A DNA stretch of 64,000 nucleotides from Polydactylus sextarius (taxonomy: Eukaryota > Chordata > Actinopteri > Polynemidae): the NCBI GenBank assembly GCA_016801845.1, contig CM028910.1, positions 9,477,629-9,541,628 on the forward strand, written 5' to 3'. Of this stretch, positions 1 through 14,850 are shown piece after piece; within the stretch, counting starts at the first letter, position 1, and the number at the start of each line of letters is the position of its first letter. The position numbers and the translations under genes are program-made. Under the pieces are notes generated by a model. The model worked only from the letters and a program-made list of their open reading frames with translations, was not told where the DNA came from and did not search any database.

Positions 1-2095
1 ATCACAAATATCTCAAAAACTCTTTTAGTTTCTTGGGGAAAAATATAAAATATGCACAATGATTATAGAATTAGTATTAAAAATAACTCATGGTCAGTCA
101 GTGAAAAATGTATGGTGTAAGCTTTTTGGTACAAACAGTTAACACCACACTGGAGCTGATCGGACTCTTGTTACACAAGAGCTGAGGTCAAATGTCGACC
201 TTTTGCTATTTTGTTTTGAATTGCCTACATTAATACCGTCACTCGGGGAAACATTTTTAAATTGAAAACACTGTACAAAAAAAAAATGTTGGATGAAAAT
301 GCAACAACAAGTAATGTGAATACTAGCTAGCACACTCCAACGTTAGCAAGCTAGGCTAATTAGCTAACACTGTGTGACCAGGATACAAACAGAACAGCAA
401 ATGCTGAAAATGGGAAAACAATCAAAAATGACAATTTTAGATCAATGTTCAGGCTAGCTCATGACATGTGGCTTCAGGCTTTCAAACCATCGCTATAAGA
501 ATTTTCCAGAAACTCTTTCACCTTCTTGAAAAAATATAATAAACAACAGTGACAGTATTGACTCGTATGCATGTAGCAAGGTGCACAGCTTTAGTCTTTT
601 ATTGTTACATAAATGTAAAGTGTGTTTTCAGCCTGAAAGATGTCTGCACAGATGAAACAAGATTCTAGCGATTCAGGCATCCAAACATACATGTAACATA
701 CCTCATCTCAAAACCACCAACTCCAGACTGGATTAAGCTGAGGATATGCATGTACATATGTGTTAGTGTGCGAGGGGATGGCAGCAAGCGCTTTAAATAT
801 TAATACCTTTTTTTTCTTGCTCATACTTCAAAAAGGCGACAATAATGCAGGGTTGCGAGGAGGCACCTCCTCTCAGAGGAGAGGTCCACGGAGAGAACGA
901 GCAGGAGAGAGTGTCCTGTCATAATTAAACATGCATGCATATCTTTTTTCACAGACGCTGTTTGTTCTGCTGGCCTGGGTTTTGACAGGACGCCAAAACA
1001 AGCCCAGGTGGAACAGAGTGTGCAAACAAGCTTGTGAGTACAGGCATGAAACACACAAATTAGCACCTAGACCAGATGAATATGCAAGTGCTGGGATCAG
1101 GGCCAGCGTGCCGTCCCATGATCAGAGCACGTAGCCAAGTCAGGTGGAAGTAAACACAAAAACAAAGACAAGAGCTGTGTTTCTTCAAGTAGGTGGACAG
1201 CATTTTCGTCTTTGTGCTCGAGTTTTTGCACAAGAATACGTGATTAACTTCATTGTGACGAAATTGAGAGGCATGTTGCCAATATCACTGTAAATCGATC
1301 ATTTATCAGGGAGAGAATGTGAGAAAGCAGCATGCAGCGTGTTAAAAACTACCAGATTATAGCCTTTGGTATTTTATTCAGCTCTGCTCAACAACATCCT
1401 GCTGCTCCAGCAATTATTACAAGAGAGTCTGAAATATTGGTCAGCAGGCAGCAAACCATTTGTGAATAGAGGCCTGCCAAGCCTAAAAGAAAAACAATAA
1501 CAAGGCAGGATATGCTGGGAAGACAACAGATGGATGTGAGAGTGAGGTGATGGATGTGATGGGGGCTGGTGGAGAGGCAGAGTTGGAAAAAATTAGGTGG
1601 AAAAAAAATGGATAGAATCGAAAGAGGAAGGAGACGGGGGAGTGAGCCAAGGAGATAGACAGAGAAAGAGTGAGCGGTCGGCATGGAGTCCCACAAGAGA
1701 AATTGTAAAGTAAAGCTAAGAGAGCGAGCAGCACCAGTCCAGGGACATCTCACAGGTTTTTCCAGACTGGACACTTCGGAGTGCATGTCAGGTCCCCGAG
1801 CGCCTCGGAGCCGAGGCACTTCCTGACATAAGTAGCCTCCCAAAGATGAACAGCATCACCGCGGCTACAGTTAGAAGGTCGAGAAATTGCTCCCACTGCA
1901 CATGGCCCTCCTTCGCCTTACATCATGTGACCTCTCCTCGTCCGCCCAGAGACGTTTCCCCCTGCTCTCGCCGGTCCACTCTGGCCTCTGAAAAGGCAGC
2001 TTTTACACTTCTTAACTCTTCCACTTGGCGGGACACAGAGACCAGTGCAGCACAGCACAGACCTTTTTCCACATGAGTTTACCCGTTAAGGCTGT
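1..2095. other. Intergenic DNA, no gene seen
   Basis: I see no exon-like coding segment here. Two local textures stand out. Around 320-370 the DNA has clustered GTTAGC, GCTAGG and TTAGCTAAC wording, probably a remnant of a common fish interspersed repeat. From about 1500 to 1690 the plus strand is strongly purine-rich (GA and GGA words), which produces a spurious serine/leucine-rich reading frame on the minus strand. The rest is ordinary AT-rich sequence. Confidence 0.6.
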
Positions 2096-2099
2096 TCTA

Positions 2100-2740
2100 A
2101 AATAAAGCCCTCTTAGTCACACATGAGCTGAGGGTGAATTATGGATGGGGCCTTGGTGATGAAGTTGTGGGATATCTTAATGACACCCAACACGTCTTCC
2201 TTTGACTCCCCAGCTGCCGTGAATTAACTAGCTCTCATAATTAAACTGGGGAAAGAACAAGCTCAGTCATCAATAAGTCATCACTGGCAGCTCCAATTTA
2301 CTAGCCTGCACTCACTGATTGTGTCGTCTGAAGTGATTCCTCACATTCCTCTGGGTAGGTATACACTCTGCCCTATAGCCTCATTTCAACACGACACTCG
2401 CCAAATAATAAGCTCCAAATGAATAACTTACATTAAAACAGTGTTATTGTGCATTAACCACAATAAGCAATTGTGAATAATGAATACTGCTCCCTGTTCG
2501 CACGTTAAAACTCGATTTCCGTAACCTGTGGCTATGAATGCCGGCTCAGGGCATGTAATGACACTGTTGCCTCGCTCGGCGCCTCCCTTAAGGCGTTTTT
2601 AGAGCCTCGTCGTCTTCAAATCCATCAGATCGTATAAGGAATGCGTGAGAGCAAAAGGGAGAACCGAGATCCACGTCCGCTTTATTTGCGTCGCGAAGCC
2701 GGAATGCCGCTGTCCTAAATAAGTTTGCAGTGTATACTTC
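2100..2740. promoter_or_regulatory. Candidate conserved noncoding element
   Basis: This stretch of about 640 bp has no simple repeats and reads as complex, balanced sequence, unlike the low-complexity DNA nearby. It contains a TAATTA core at 2238-2243 and several other AATTA/ATTAA words. From about 2510 on it becomes CpG-rich (TCGCTCGGCGCC near 2572 and CGTCGTC near 2609). This is the texture of developmental CNEs near homeobox genes. It is inferred to be a candidate distal enhancer of barhl2; no alignment was available. Confidence 0.4.
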
Positions 2741-4015
2741 AGCACCCCATCTAACATTCATGTCTCCTTTTTATGCTTTTATCACCTTGGATACGCCCGA
2801 CGCAGCCAACCGTGCACACCCTGCCTCATCTGCCAGTTCCAGGAACATCTAGCGGCCCGGCGGAGTAAAACACATCCTGTCTGCGACTTCGCTTTTTTAC
2901 CATTTAGTGACACAAACATCAAGGTGGATTATGTGGCTGATAGAAAAACAATTGTTGACCTGGGTGATGGGTTGTTTTTTTTTTGTTTTTTTTTCCACTG
3001 TGCAGTGCAGCTGAATGCACATTAAATCAAATCTAGCTTAAGACTGCACACCATCAAAAACACCACAGTCAATTTTAGCTTGAATTTCTAAAAATGCATG
3101 GAAATTATAACACGATTTAGTCCTTCACATATGACTTTAATCAGGTCAAGTTGTGGTATTAATGTCAAAGTAAAGTAGCAACTGGCAGATGAGTCATTTA
3201 CTAAATTAGTGCGGTGAAATGAATGAAGGAAACGTATTCAGTTTAGACTGTTAGAGTGTGTCCCACAAGCGTCTGCATAAAAGTAACCGTGAGGCTGGAG
3301 GACTCGCTAAGAGAAGCTGCAGAGTGTGAACAGAGTGCAGTAGTCAGGATGATTGAACTTGGCTGTCTTCAGGGAGTGGGTAGTACATGTGCTAATCCTA
3401 ATCAGGACCTGTTCCCTGCCATGTAATGGAGTAGGAACAACCCCGAGCTCCACGCTGGACACGCCGAGGCTACATTAGTGAATAATGTTTTCCAGCGTGG
3501 GACACCGTTTCTATTACGCTCCACATGCAGGAGGAAGAGGAAGCTGTCACTGCGAATTAACCACAGAGCACGCCATGCAAACATATCTTGTGTAATTGGA
3601 GTAAAAAAGTGAGCGAGTGGGGGGGGGGCATGGAGGGAAAGGGGCTTTTTAAAATAACACTCCGCTCTGCTACATCACTGAGATGCTATGTTTGAGACAT
3701 TATGAAGCTTTTAGCAAACTGTCAACCTTCAGGACAAAGGATTCTTACACTCCATCCTCCAGAGGCTGTTTTATTTACCCATTCTGCACCGGCCTGTCTG
3801 TGGCTTCTTTCCCAGAAAAAAAAAATAAATCTCTGCTGGTATTTGTTCGCTCTGAGCTGCTGCAGTGTTTCTTTAAAAAAAAAAAAAAAAAAAAAGACCA
3901 GTTTACCTGATTATATCGACAGCTCTACTGTAAAATCTCCTGGCATTAGAGGTCAAAAAGACTATGTTTTCTTATTGTCTCGCTGAGTTCACTTCCATCT
4001 AGAAGAGAGTAAATC
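2741..4015. other. Intergenic DNA with homopolymer tracts
   Basis: No gene is seen. The stretch has a T-rich run near 2975-2995, a G run near 3620 and a 21-base A tract at 3875-3895. The segment at about 3100-3330 is complex and repeat-free but has no distinctive motif cluster. Short reading frames here have no recognisable domain. Confidence 0.5.
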
Positions 4016-4019
4016 TCAG

Positions 4020-4375
4020 AGTGGAATCACTTTTCTGACAATAATTTATAAATTATGCACTGCTTGTGTTTGAATTGAGAAAGGCTTTCATATCTCTTCC
4101 ATTAACTCAGATTAAGATTTCATACTGATGCTGGGGAGAATGCTAGCAATATCCCTGTCTCATTTCAATGAAATTTTTATTAGTGCTTTTTTCTGTAGTA
4201 CACTCCTATTGGGATGTCTGTGAATCTGAAGCTTGGCTTTGGACATGAACTCCCCTCAACCTGCCTGCCAGTGGCTCTGAAGGTTTCAATATTTTATGGG
4301 CTCCGGCTAACTCAGCCGTGAGATTCCAGCTGCAGAGATTTAACTCTAATGTAAAAATTGTGAACGGATGAAAAC
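4020..4375. promoter_or_regulatory. Candidate conserved noncoding element
   Basis: Complex repeat-free sequence with ATAATTTATAAATTATGC-type AT words at its start and CAGCTGCAG near 4330. It is bounded on the right by a poly-A/CA repeat. The texture suggests a constrained noncoding element, but there is no motif arrangement as specific as in other blocks, so confidence is low. Confidence 0.28.
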
Positions 4376-4430
4376 TGGGATGTCATAAGTAATACATCTG
4401 TTCCAAGAAAGGTTGTGGTTACCATCCACG

Positions 4431-4461
<31 letters not shown>

Positions 4462-4474
4462 CAAGACACACACA
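4431..4474. repeat. Poly-A tract joined to (CA)n microsatellite
   Basis: A run of 17 A (4431-4447) passes directly into a CA dinucleotide repeat interrupted once by AAGA. A-rich runs followed by CA are common at decayed retrotransposon tails, but no element body is recognisable to the left. Confidence 0.85.
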
Positions 4475-6070
4475 CTGAAAAACAAAAACAGCTATAATAA
4501 AATAAAAATAAATAAAAGAACAGAGGGAAAAAAAGGCATTTAAGACTGAACACTCGACTCCGTTCTTCCTCTTTGTGTTTCTAAAATGAAAAGACCTAAA
4601 GCTATCGGGCTAAAATATATCAACCTTAATCCCTCCAGTCCTTCAATTGACTCCTAATTGTGTGCACTCTTTACCCCTTTTTGTGCAGCCATCAATAAAA
4701 CTGGTCCCCTAATGTCATCCTTCTGAAGAAATGGGCATCACGCCACTTACACTTTATAGGCCAAATCCATTTCTTTGAGCATCTCGCCTTTTTCTTTCTC
4801 GCCATCCTAACGGAATTCAAAGCATTTGGAAAATCTGTCTATTCAGCGTTAGCGTTCGGCACATTCTTCCCCCGGAACCAACTGAGGTCAGACGAGATGG
4901 GTCTGATGAACTTTCCCCATTTCTCCACATCCCTGCAATCTATAGCTTTTCTCCCTTGAGCCATATGTTGTCCAGTGCAGTCAAGACTGCATGTAATGGC
5001 CCTGCTAACAATGCACTCTTTGTGCTGGATAAGGAAAGGAGGAAAAAGCCTGATGCTGAGGGGCAAAAGGCAGAAGAAACACTTTTAGTGCCTGCTTATA
5101 TATTTTTTTTTCATTCCATTATAAAAGTGGACTCTGCTGGAAATATTTGTCTTGACAGTAGTTTAGCGTCACTGCCCGCTCCATCAGCCCTCCCCTCAAA
5201 CATTAAACTATTGAAACTGTCGTAAGCGCAGATGCCGCGCTCTCTTATGCATCGCAATCTGCAATGTCCTAAACTAACATTTCCTTACAAAACTTCCTCT
5301 GTTTGGGCTTTTGTACAAACATTAAAAAGGTTTATCTGAGGGAAAAGACAGATAGAAATTCATCTACAGAAACTCTCAAAGGTGCCTGCACTTGAGTATA
5401 ACTTCTATGGAGGCATACTGCTTCTCTCACAGTATTTATCGCTTCTTATTACCAATAATAACATTGCTCCTCTGGGAGCTCAAGGGTAAGTATGCCCCCT
5501 AGCACTCCAGCCCTTTTAGACACTCACTATACTGGACTGAATACAGTCCTTGCACTTACAACATATCAGCTACTGAACATCCTCAAGAGGATTTTGTGCA
5601 ACTGAGAAACACGAGCAGCCAGATTTATCTCCTGCAAAGATCTGCAATTAAAGCACATTACATTATCTATAAATACACTGAGATGAATGCCTGCTCATAT
5701 TTAAAAGCAAGATGTTTTAAAAAATCTGTTTGAGAATCACCAAAAAAAAAAAAAAAAAAAGCCAAGGCTCCTTTATAATGACTCACAAAATGAGCTCATT
5801 ACTGCTTGTATTCACTGACACCTTCCTGTCCAGGGATACCTGTATTCTAGAGGCTACGTCTGTGAAGACTGTGGGTGTAATTAACTCTACTACTTAGAGA
5901 TAACAGAATAAAATATAATAAACATCATAATCCGTCACATAACATCCAGTCAGCTACAGTAGAACTGAGCCATTTTGTACACTGAGATCGCATGAAATCT
6001 ACAAATCTAATTGGGAATGAGTAAATAAATATAACAAGTGGTTGTGTTACACATTAACACTCGACCTAAC
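4475..6070. other. Intergenic DNA, no gene seen
   Basis: AT-rich sequence with a 19-base A tract at 5742-5760. Short complex segments (about 4560-4700, with CTCCTAATTGTGTGC, and about 5225-5340) could be small conserved elements, but nothing decisive is visible. Confidence 0.5.
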
Positions 6071-6071
6071 T

Positions 6072-6074
<3 letters not shown>

Positions 6075-6107
<33 letters not shown>
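6075..6107. repeat. (TA)n microsatellite
   Basis: Uninterrupted alternating TA of about 33 bp. Tracts like this are unstable and often length-variable between individuals. Confidence 0.9.
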
Positions 6108-6111
<4 letters not shown>

Positions 6112-6399
6112 AATAAAAACAGGATGGGTTTATCTGATACGGATGAGAGGGACATCAGAAAAAAAGGATGTGGATGGGAACCACTGAGCTTTAAGTGCTG
6201 CGAATAAGTGTCATTAATCAAGAAGATAGTGAAAGAGTGGTGCAATAGTAAGCTTGTCTAACATTTGGAAATGTCTGAGGCTGTACTATTACAGCCTCTG
6301 TGCTGAAAACATTTTGATAAGTGTACGTCTAAAAGCTCCTGGAGGGCACGCTTAAATAAAATAAATAGGAAAGTATCATGTGGAAATTAGTATAAAATA

Positions 6400-7140
6400 A
6401 GATATTGTGTCGAAGCGAGTGGCAGGAGGTTGAGTCGTGTGTAATTAAGAGTGATGCTGGCATATATCTAAAGGCAGAGGGAGATACAGAGGCCAAGCAA
6501 GTAAATGTCCAGGTCACTGTGTAAACACAGCTGATTGTCTGGGACACCCTTGTTATCTAAAAGTCGTTTCCATCATTAACACAGAAGGACACACATCTCC
6601 TCTGGGAGTAGACGGACAGCTCCGGGGTTAAAAGGCACATGCTGAACTATCAATAACTTCCACTAATTGTATGCTTTGTAATTAGAAGCATAATCAATTA
6701 TGAAATCGTTTGTTCTGACACAGTGACGAGATAAAAATGGGGCGGCGTGTTCATCGAAATTGACATTTTGAAAAGATGGATAATATAACTAAAACTGTAA
6801 AGCAGCCCAAGCATGTGGGTGCATCACTTTATGTCAGTAAAATAAAAATAAAAAAAAGCAAAAGAAAAGAAAAAAAATGCATTTGCATTTGGGAAAAGGA
6901 GGCTGACTGTTCGTGCGACAGAGGAGAACTTGATCGTTTGACCTCTACATTGTTGAACTGCAACTGATGCGCTTAATCGTCAGCTGTCACTTCCTATCTT
7001 AATTAATCCTAATAGACTATTGATGTGACACAACTGTTAGGCTTTATAATTAGTATTGCAATTTAGACCGGATAATCTAACAGGGCAGTCCAATTACTCC
7101 AGAGGAAATAGAAAGCTGTGAGGCAATAATTATGAAACAG
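6400..7140. promoter_or_regulatory. Candidate enhancer with many TAATTA cores
   Basis: Complex sequence with an unusual density of homeodomain palindromes: TAATTA at 6442-6447, 6679-6684, 7047-7052 and 7127-7132, TTAATTAA at 6999-7006, and further ATTA/AATTA words such as CTAATTG near 6664 and CAATTATG near 6695. One A-rich low-complexity insert interrupts it at about 6840-6880. Homeodomain proteins, including the BARHL, LHX and PAX/OTX classes, bind such cores. Being downstream of barhl2 in a gene-free interval makes a CNE reading reasonable. Function is inferred. Confidence 0.45.
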
Positions 7141-7264
7141 TCACTGCACAATAAAAAAAAAAAAAAAAATCCAAGAGCTCTCTTTTTTTTCCCTTTTGAA
7201 AGAGAAATCCATGCATACATTAAACAAGCAAACGACAAAACACTACCTCTGCTAATCTCATCAG

Positions 7265-7680
7265 CCATTCAACGTATGAGAGACAACTAATTGAATTGAT
7301 TGCTGCTATCAATAGCAAACAAATCTGTTGAGTTGTCCATGCTCATATAATCTGACCTGATTCCTTCAGCTGTCACTATCTGTGAGAAAGCTGCCACGCT
7401 GCTTTTCTAAATCTGTCAGTGCCGGGGCATTTACATGTCTTTGTGTTTCCATGTTGATAGGGCAATTAATAAAATATATGTTAATAGGAGCTTAATTGTT
7501 TTACAACAGCGGTTTGACAAGGCTGATGGGAGAGGAGACTTGTCAGCGATATGAAATGCGTGGCTACTCTCAGCAGCATCGCCCTCAGCCTAACATATGG
7601 TCTCCTTTCCAGGCTTTAAACTGTACCACATAATAGGAGCCTGCTGTTTATTTTTGAAACATTAGTGATGTCACTACTCC
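7265..7680. promoter_or_regulatory. Candidate conserved noncoding element
   Basis: One of the most CNE-like stretches: about 400 bp without simple repeats, with TAATTG at 7288-7293 and 7493-7498, a GCTGCTATCAATAGC word near 7301, and an evenly complex middle part. It follows the TAATTA-rich block at 6.4-7.1 kb, and the two may be one regulatory unit split by an A-tract/T-tract at about 7151-7190. Confidence 0.45.
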
Positions 7681-7728
7681 TTTTGTCTCCTCAAGACAAT
7701 AGCTGCTGTCTCTGCCTTGCAAAGCAAG

Positions 7729-7797
7729 ACAGCACCCGCCCACCCCCCCACAACAACCTCCATCAACACTCCCACCACCACCAAACCCCCCCAAAAA
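7729..7797 (-). repeat. C-rich tract; G-quadruplex-prone on minus strand
   Basis: The plus strand carries successive C runs (CACCCGCCCACCCCCCC, later CCCACCACCACC and CCCCCCC), so the minus strand is G-rich with several runs of three to seven G. It meets the general pattern for G-quadruplex potential. It explains the glycine-rich spurious minus-strand frame at this position. Confidence 0.55.
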
Positions 7798-8214
7798 TGA
7801 CATTTGAATAATAATAATAACAAATCCATCACTAAGAGCTACTGCACATCTCAATTATGAGCCCTATTTTAAAGCTGTTTATTTGTAATAATACTATTTT
7901 TGCTATTTCTTCTTTCTTTTTTTTTTTTTTTTTTTTTTAAGGATATTTTACTAAATATAATTAAAAAAAATAATAATACAGACACAGACAGAATTAAACA
8001 CAAGTGTCAGGCTTTTTTTTCTTTCTTTTTTTTTTTAAACAAATTAATGCAAATATAACTACTAAAAACAAATTAAAAAATAAAATCATACAACATTTTA
8101 TAAGGAAATTATAAATAAAAGCTGTGTTTTTTTTTTTAGTGCTTTACAAATGACTCATTTGAGCTTCTAGAGTTGATGCTTCCCTATCAGTTTGTTCTTT
8201 TTTTTTTTTTTATT
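7798..8214. repeat. AT-rich low-complexity region
   Basis: Contains T homopolymers at 7917-7938 and near 8014-8036, 8127-8138 and 8199-8211, mixed with AATAAT words. One POU octamer (ATGCAAAT, 8047-8054) occurs, but in low-complexity surroundings where it may be chance. Confidence 0.65.
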
Positions 8215-8425
8215 TGGGGCAATTTCTGTGGCAGAGCGGTGTGTTTTCAGTGCAGGGCGATGCCAAGTGATTCATACACAAATGACCTGAGGGAGGCAGC
8301 AGTGCAGCGAACAAATGTGAGCACAAGCATCTCACACTCTGAGTGAGCTTTAAAGGCCATTTACATAGTGAAATCTAATTACCCCAAGCTCTATGAGAGA
8401 GTATTTGATCTCAATCTTAAACAGA
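8215..8425. promoter_or_regulatory. Possible conserved noncoding element
   Basis: About 210 bp of complex, repeat-free sequence between T-rich and A-rich tracts, ending in CTAATTACCCC near 8376. It is small and supported by texture only. Confidence 0.3.
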
Positions 8426-11815
<3,390 letters not shown>

Positions 11816-11819
11816 GAGT

Positions 11820-12420
11820 GTGTATTTTTAACCAAGCAGCAGAAAATCCAATTATTAGCAACAACCCAATTACTTTCCCCTCAGACTCAGCGGCTCAAAT
11901 CCAAGGTTGGATTTGTGGATTAGCAAGGTTTACTCATAGACTCCTAAAAAGGGAAGCAACAATGTCGAATTTCCTGGCCGCCTGTGCTCTTCCGGGATTT
12001 GGAGTCAGAGGGTGACATGATCATTGAGAGGTGGGATAATGACAGAGCAGGAGAGAGAGAGGAAGGTAAGAGAAGAGTGGTCTCTGGACAGTAGATCACA
12101 GTTAGCTGAGGTCAAAAGTGCAAGTAGAACCTGTCAATGGAGACCCAGTCACTAATAAAGTCATATTGACTTTACAGCCATACTTAATGGTGTGAGTTAC
12201 TTGACACTGAAAGCACCACAGCATTTGTAAGTCAATTAGAGGGGGTGGATGAAGTGTGCGGCTTGGCTGTCACTCTAACCTGAGGTGGATAATGCCGGAC
12301 ACTGACCTTTGACCTCCCCCCTCCTTACCCCTATGCTGACTTCTAACACCTGCAGGTCACTTCTCTACAAACAGCAGGTTGTAATCACTCCAAATCACTC
12401 GCCGTATTGATGACAACAGA
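11820..12420. promoter_or_regulatory. Candidate conserved noncoding element with DR1 site
   Basis: Complex sequence starting with CCAATTATTAGC and CCAATTAC words near 11847-11870. It includes AGTCAATTAGAG near 12231 and a perfect direct repeat of nuclear receptor half-sites at 12303-12315. A short GA-rich stretch near 12040-12065 interrupts it. Homeodomain cores together with a DR1 element suggest enhancer function; this is inferred. Confidence 0.4.
12303..12315 (+). promoter_or_regulatory. DR1 nuclear receptor site (TGACCT-T-TGACCT)
   Basis: Two perfect TGACCT half-sites in the same orientation are separated by one T. This is the classical DR1 element recognised by COUP-TF (NR2F), RXR and HNF4 family receptors. 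NR2F proteins are active in retina and forebrain, where barhl2 is also expressed, so a link is plausible but not shown by the sequence. Confidence 0.5.
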
Positions 12421-12779
12421 CACTGATTCATAATTAAACAGAATATTTAAACAAAGATAAAGAATGTAGTTACACTCAAGGTTATGAAACTATCACTAAG
12501 TGGCTTTTTTTAACATGATGAACACTGTACTTCTGTCAAAGTGGGTCAAAAAAAATGGCAGGAAATGTGGGGGCCTTCGTATTAAATGATACACTTCAGT
12601 CTCTTTAATAAGAAGATCCATGAATGATACGTGCCACCTGCTAAATTCGCAAATATCCCCTCTAAAAGCTCCGTAAGCTTCGTCAAACTAATCAGAGTGG
12701 ACAACCTGATCGAATCTGTTCTGAATTCTCCCGTTTCCTGTTCAGAGCAGGTGAACTCTTTTGGCAATAACTGACTGGA

Positions 12780-13130
12780 AGGTACGCCGTTCTCTATCAA
12801 TGTGCACGGATTAAATTTAACACCCGCCCTATATCGTTATGTGAAGAATCATATTGTGCTAAACCTCACAGTAACCCTAGGTATCTCTTTCATTATTGCC
12901 TAATTAACCTGCTAATAGCCATGTCCTTACTGCTTCGTCTCTTTAATTATCCGGCGGCCTGCGCTATGTTCACAGTGAGATTACAGCCATGTCAGTCAAC
13001 TCTCTGTCCCATCACATCTTCTTATGAGATCATTTTCTGTTGGCTTTACTCTAAAAGACACTGTTTAATTAAAGCTATTTTCATCCTTGAAGAACATAGT
13101 GTTTCCTCTCTACATCTCTTACCTGAGTGA
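12780..13130. promoter_or_regulatory. Candidate conserved noncoding element
   Basis: About 350 bp of complex sequence with TAATTA at 12901-12906 and 12944-12949 and a ten-base TTTAATTAAA palindrome at 13064-13073. It has balanced composition and no simple repeats. It fits the pattern of homeodomain-responsive CNEs around developmental regulators. Confidence 0.42.
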
Positions 13131-14090
13131 GATTTAGCCGTGAGGTTGAGCGGGATGTGAGGAGTGAAGGCAGCTGAGATGGAATGGTAGGGATGTACAA
13201 CCGCTAGATGTCCTTTGCGGTAACGTGAACAAGGCCGACTGAGGCTGCGTGGCCACTGCAGTGGAGCAAAGCGAAAAAGGCAAGAGTCATACCATTTCAT
13301 CACATTAGTCATTCAGATGAAACACTGTCATTAATTGTAGTAACAACTCAGTGTCAAAGGCTGTGATTCACAGCCAAGGCATCATGCAAACATTTTTGGC
13401 CACTCAGCAGACTTTCATTTAAGTGTGGCAGCATTTTTCTCAACTTTTCAACCTTCAGATCTCCTTAACAAATATTTGTAGCACTCATTATAAACGGTTT
13501 ATACTTTAGTATGCCCAGGTACAATCTAATCGGTCATATCTGTGGGTGTAAAGTACACTGCTAAATTCAAAGCCCTACCAGATCAACCAATAAACTGATT
13601 TACAGATGAACACAAGTACAAAGTACACAAGGGTAACAATGACAATCTCACAAGGACATGAGGTAAATACTGGACTATATATATACAACGGCTGTCTAGG
13701 GAAGAACAGCAGGGACAGGAAGAGGACATGGACAGGTAAGTGATGAAAAAAACTAAATAAAAACCAGAAATAGGAAGCAGGGAACTAAGGTAAGTACCAA
13801 AATATGACAGGAAACACATAAACACATGACCATAAAAATAGTCAGAGAGCAGGGACAAATAAACTAAAATATATTGTCATTCAGGTAAGAGGATTTGTTG
13901 TCTAGAAGTTTTTGTGAATGTCAAATTAGCTTTTAGCATTTCCTGTTTGTAACAATATCTATGCACAGGCAACAATCACTGGACAATTGTGACATCTACA
14001 GAAAACTTTCAAATGTCATTATTAACAGCAAAATTTGAAGTTGTCAGAAGTACTTGTTTCAAAAGTAGAGTCACATTTAATGGCTGTGAA
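13131..14090. other. Intergenic DNA with a possible decayed repeat
   Basis: No gene is seen. The segment at about 13590-13870 has the monotonous purine-rich wording (AGGAAACACATAAACAC, ACAGGAAGAGGACATGGACAGG) often seen in old fish interspersed repeats, but I cannot assign a family. Confidence 0.4.
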
Positions 14091-14094
14091 AAGT

Positions 14095-14400
14095 CAGTAG
14101 TACACTTATTGATGGATCATCAACCTTTCTCAAGAGAATAGTTTGACAATTTGGAGTGTCTGTTGTGTGAGTTGTGGCTTCTTTAATAACAGTTTTATGA
14201 GAAGATTGAAGACTGAAAAAACTGAAAACACCTGGCCTGGATCTGTCTAAAGAGAACAAAAAGGTAAAAGTGAAAGATTTTAATTTACCTTTGAACGGAG
14301 ACAAACTTGTTGTTCCCAACTGTTTCCAGTCTTTATGCTAGTAAGCTAACCAGTGGCTGTTAGCTTACTGAGGTGTTCCCAGGTTAGATATTATAAGTAA
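14095..14400 (+). mobile_element. Decayed GCTAGC-type fish interspersed repeat
   Basis: The wording matches a repeat familiar from many percomorph genomes. It has an AGAATAGTTTGACAATTTGG-like segment near 14135, a GGAGACAAACTTGTTGTTC segment near 14298 and a TTTCCAGTCTTTATGCTAG segment near 14324, followed by AAGCTAACCAGTGGCTGTTAGC. Recognition is from memory of the repeat's general wording, not from an alignment. It directly precedes a non-LTR retrotransposon fragment. Confidence 0.5.
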
Positions 14401-14429
14401 TTTCACCGGTGTGATCATATCAGTTGGAT

Positions 14430-14850
14430 GTACCTGGAAACCCTCCAACAGGAGGCATCCAGGACTCCTTTTGACACAAAGGAGAAGCAAATCTACTCCA
14501 AGCTCCTCTCCATTTTTTTTCCAGCTGAGGCTATAACCACTCTATTGAGACGTCTCATTTCAGCCACTTGTATCTGAGAACTCATTCTTCTGTTCATTAC
14601 CCAAAGCTCATGGCCAAAGGTGGGGATCAGAACAAAGATTGACTGTTAATTCAACTGCTTTACCTTCTTCCACAATGACCTGGTACAATGACTGATCACT
14701 CACTTGTAAACAAGACCCAGAGAAGCTTGGAGGTAGGTACCAAATCTGATCCTAGTGTTAAGGGTGTGTTGTGATACAACTAACAGAACTGCATCATATG
14801 CAAATAATAAATTGTTCTGAGTCCCCAAAACTGGATATGAGTAATAAGAT
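14430..14850 (-). mobile_element. Degenerate non-LTR retrotransposon (LINE) fragment
   Basis: Read on the minus strand, this segment encodes pieces of a LINE reverse transcriptase. At 14778-14807 the frame reads LFAYDAVLLV, the counterpart of the conserved FADD catalytic block, with the first Asp replaced by Tyr. Further on (lower coordinates, near 14600) it reads FGHELWVMNRRM followed by SQIQVAEMRRLNRV, the post-catalytic region typical of an abundant fish LINE family. An in-frame stop and frame loss follow near 14500. The fragment is short, frame-broken and inactive. The exact clade (RTE- or Rex-like) is uncertain. Confidence 0.75.

Noticed and set aside
1388..1843. 151-codon minus-strand reading frame
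   Set aside because: It arises from a purine-rich plus-strand tract, giving Leu/Ser/Phe-rich low-complexity protein. There is no domain or splice context.
8047..8054. Single POU octamer as a regulatory site
   Set aside because: It lies in low-complexity AT-rich DNA without a partner site, so it is not distinguishable from chance.
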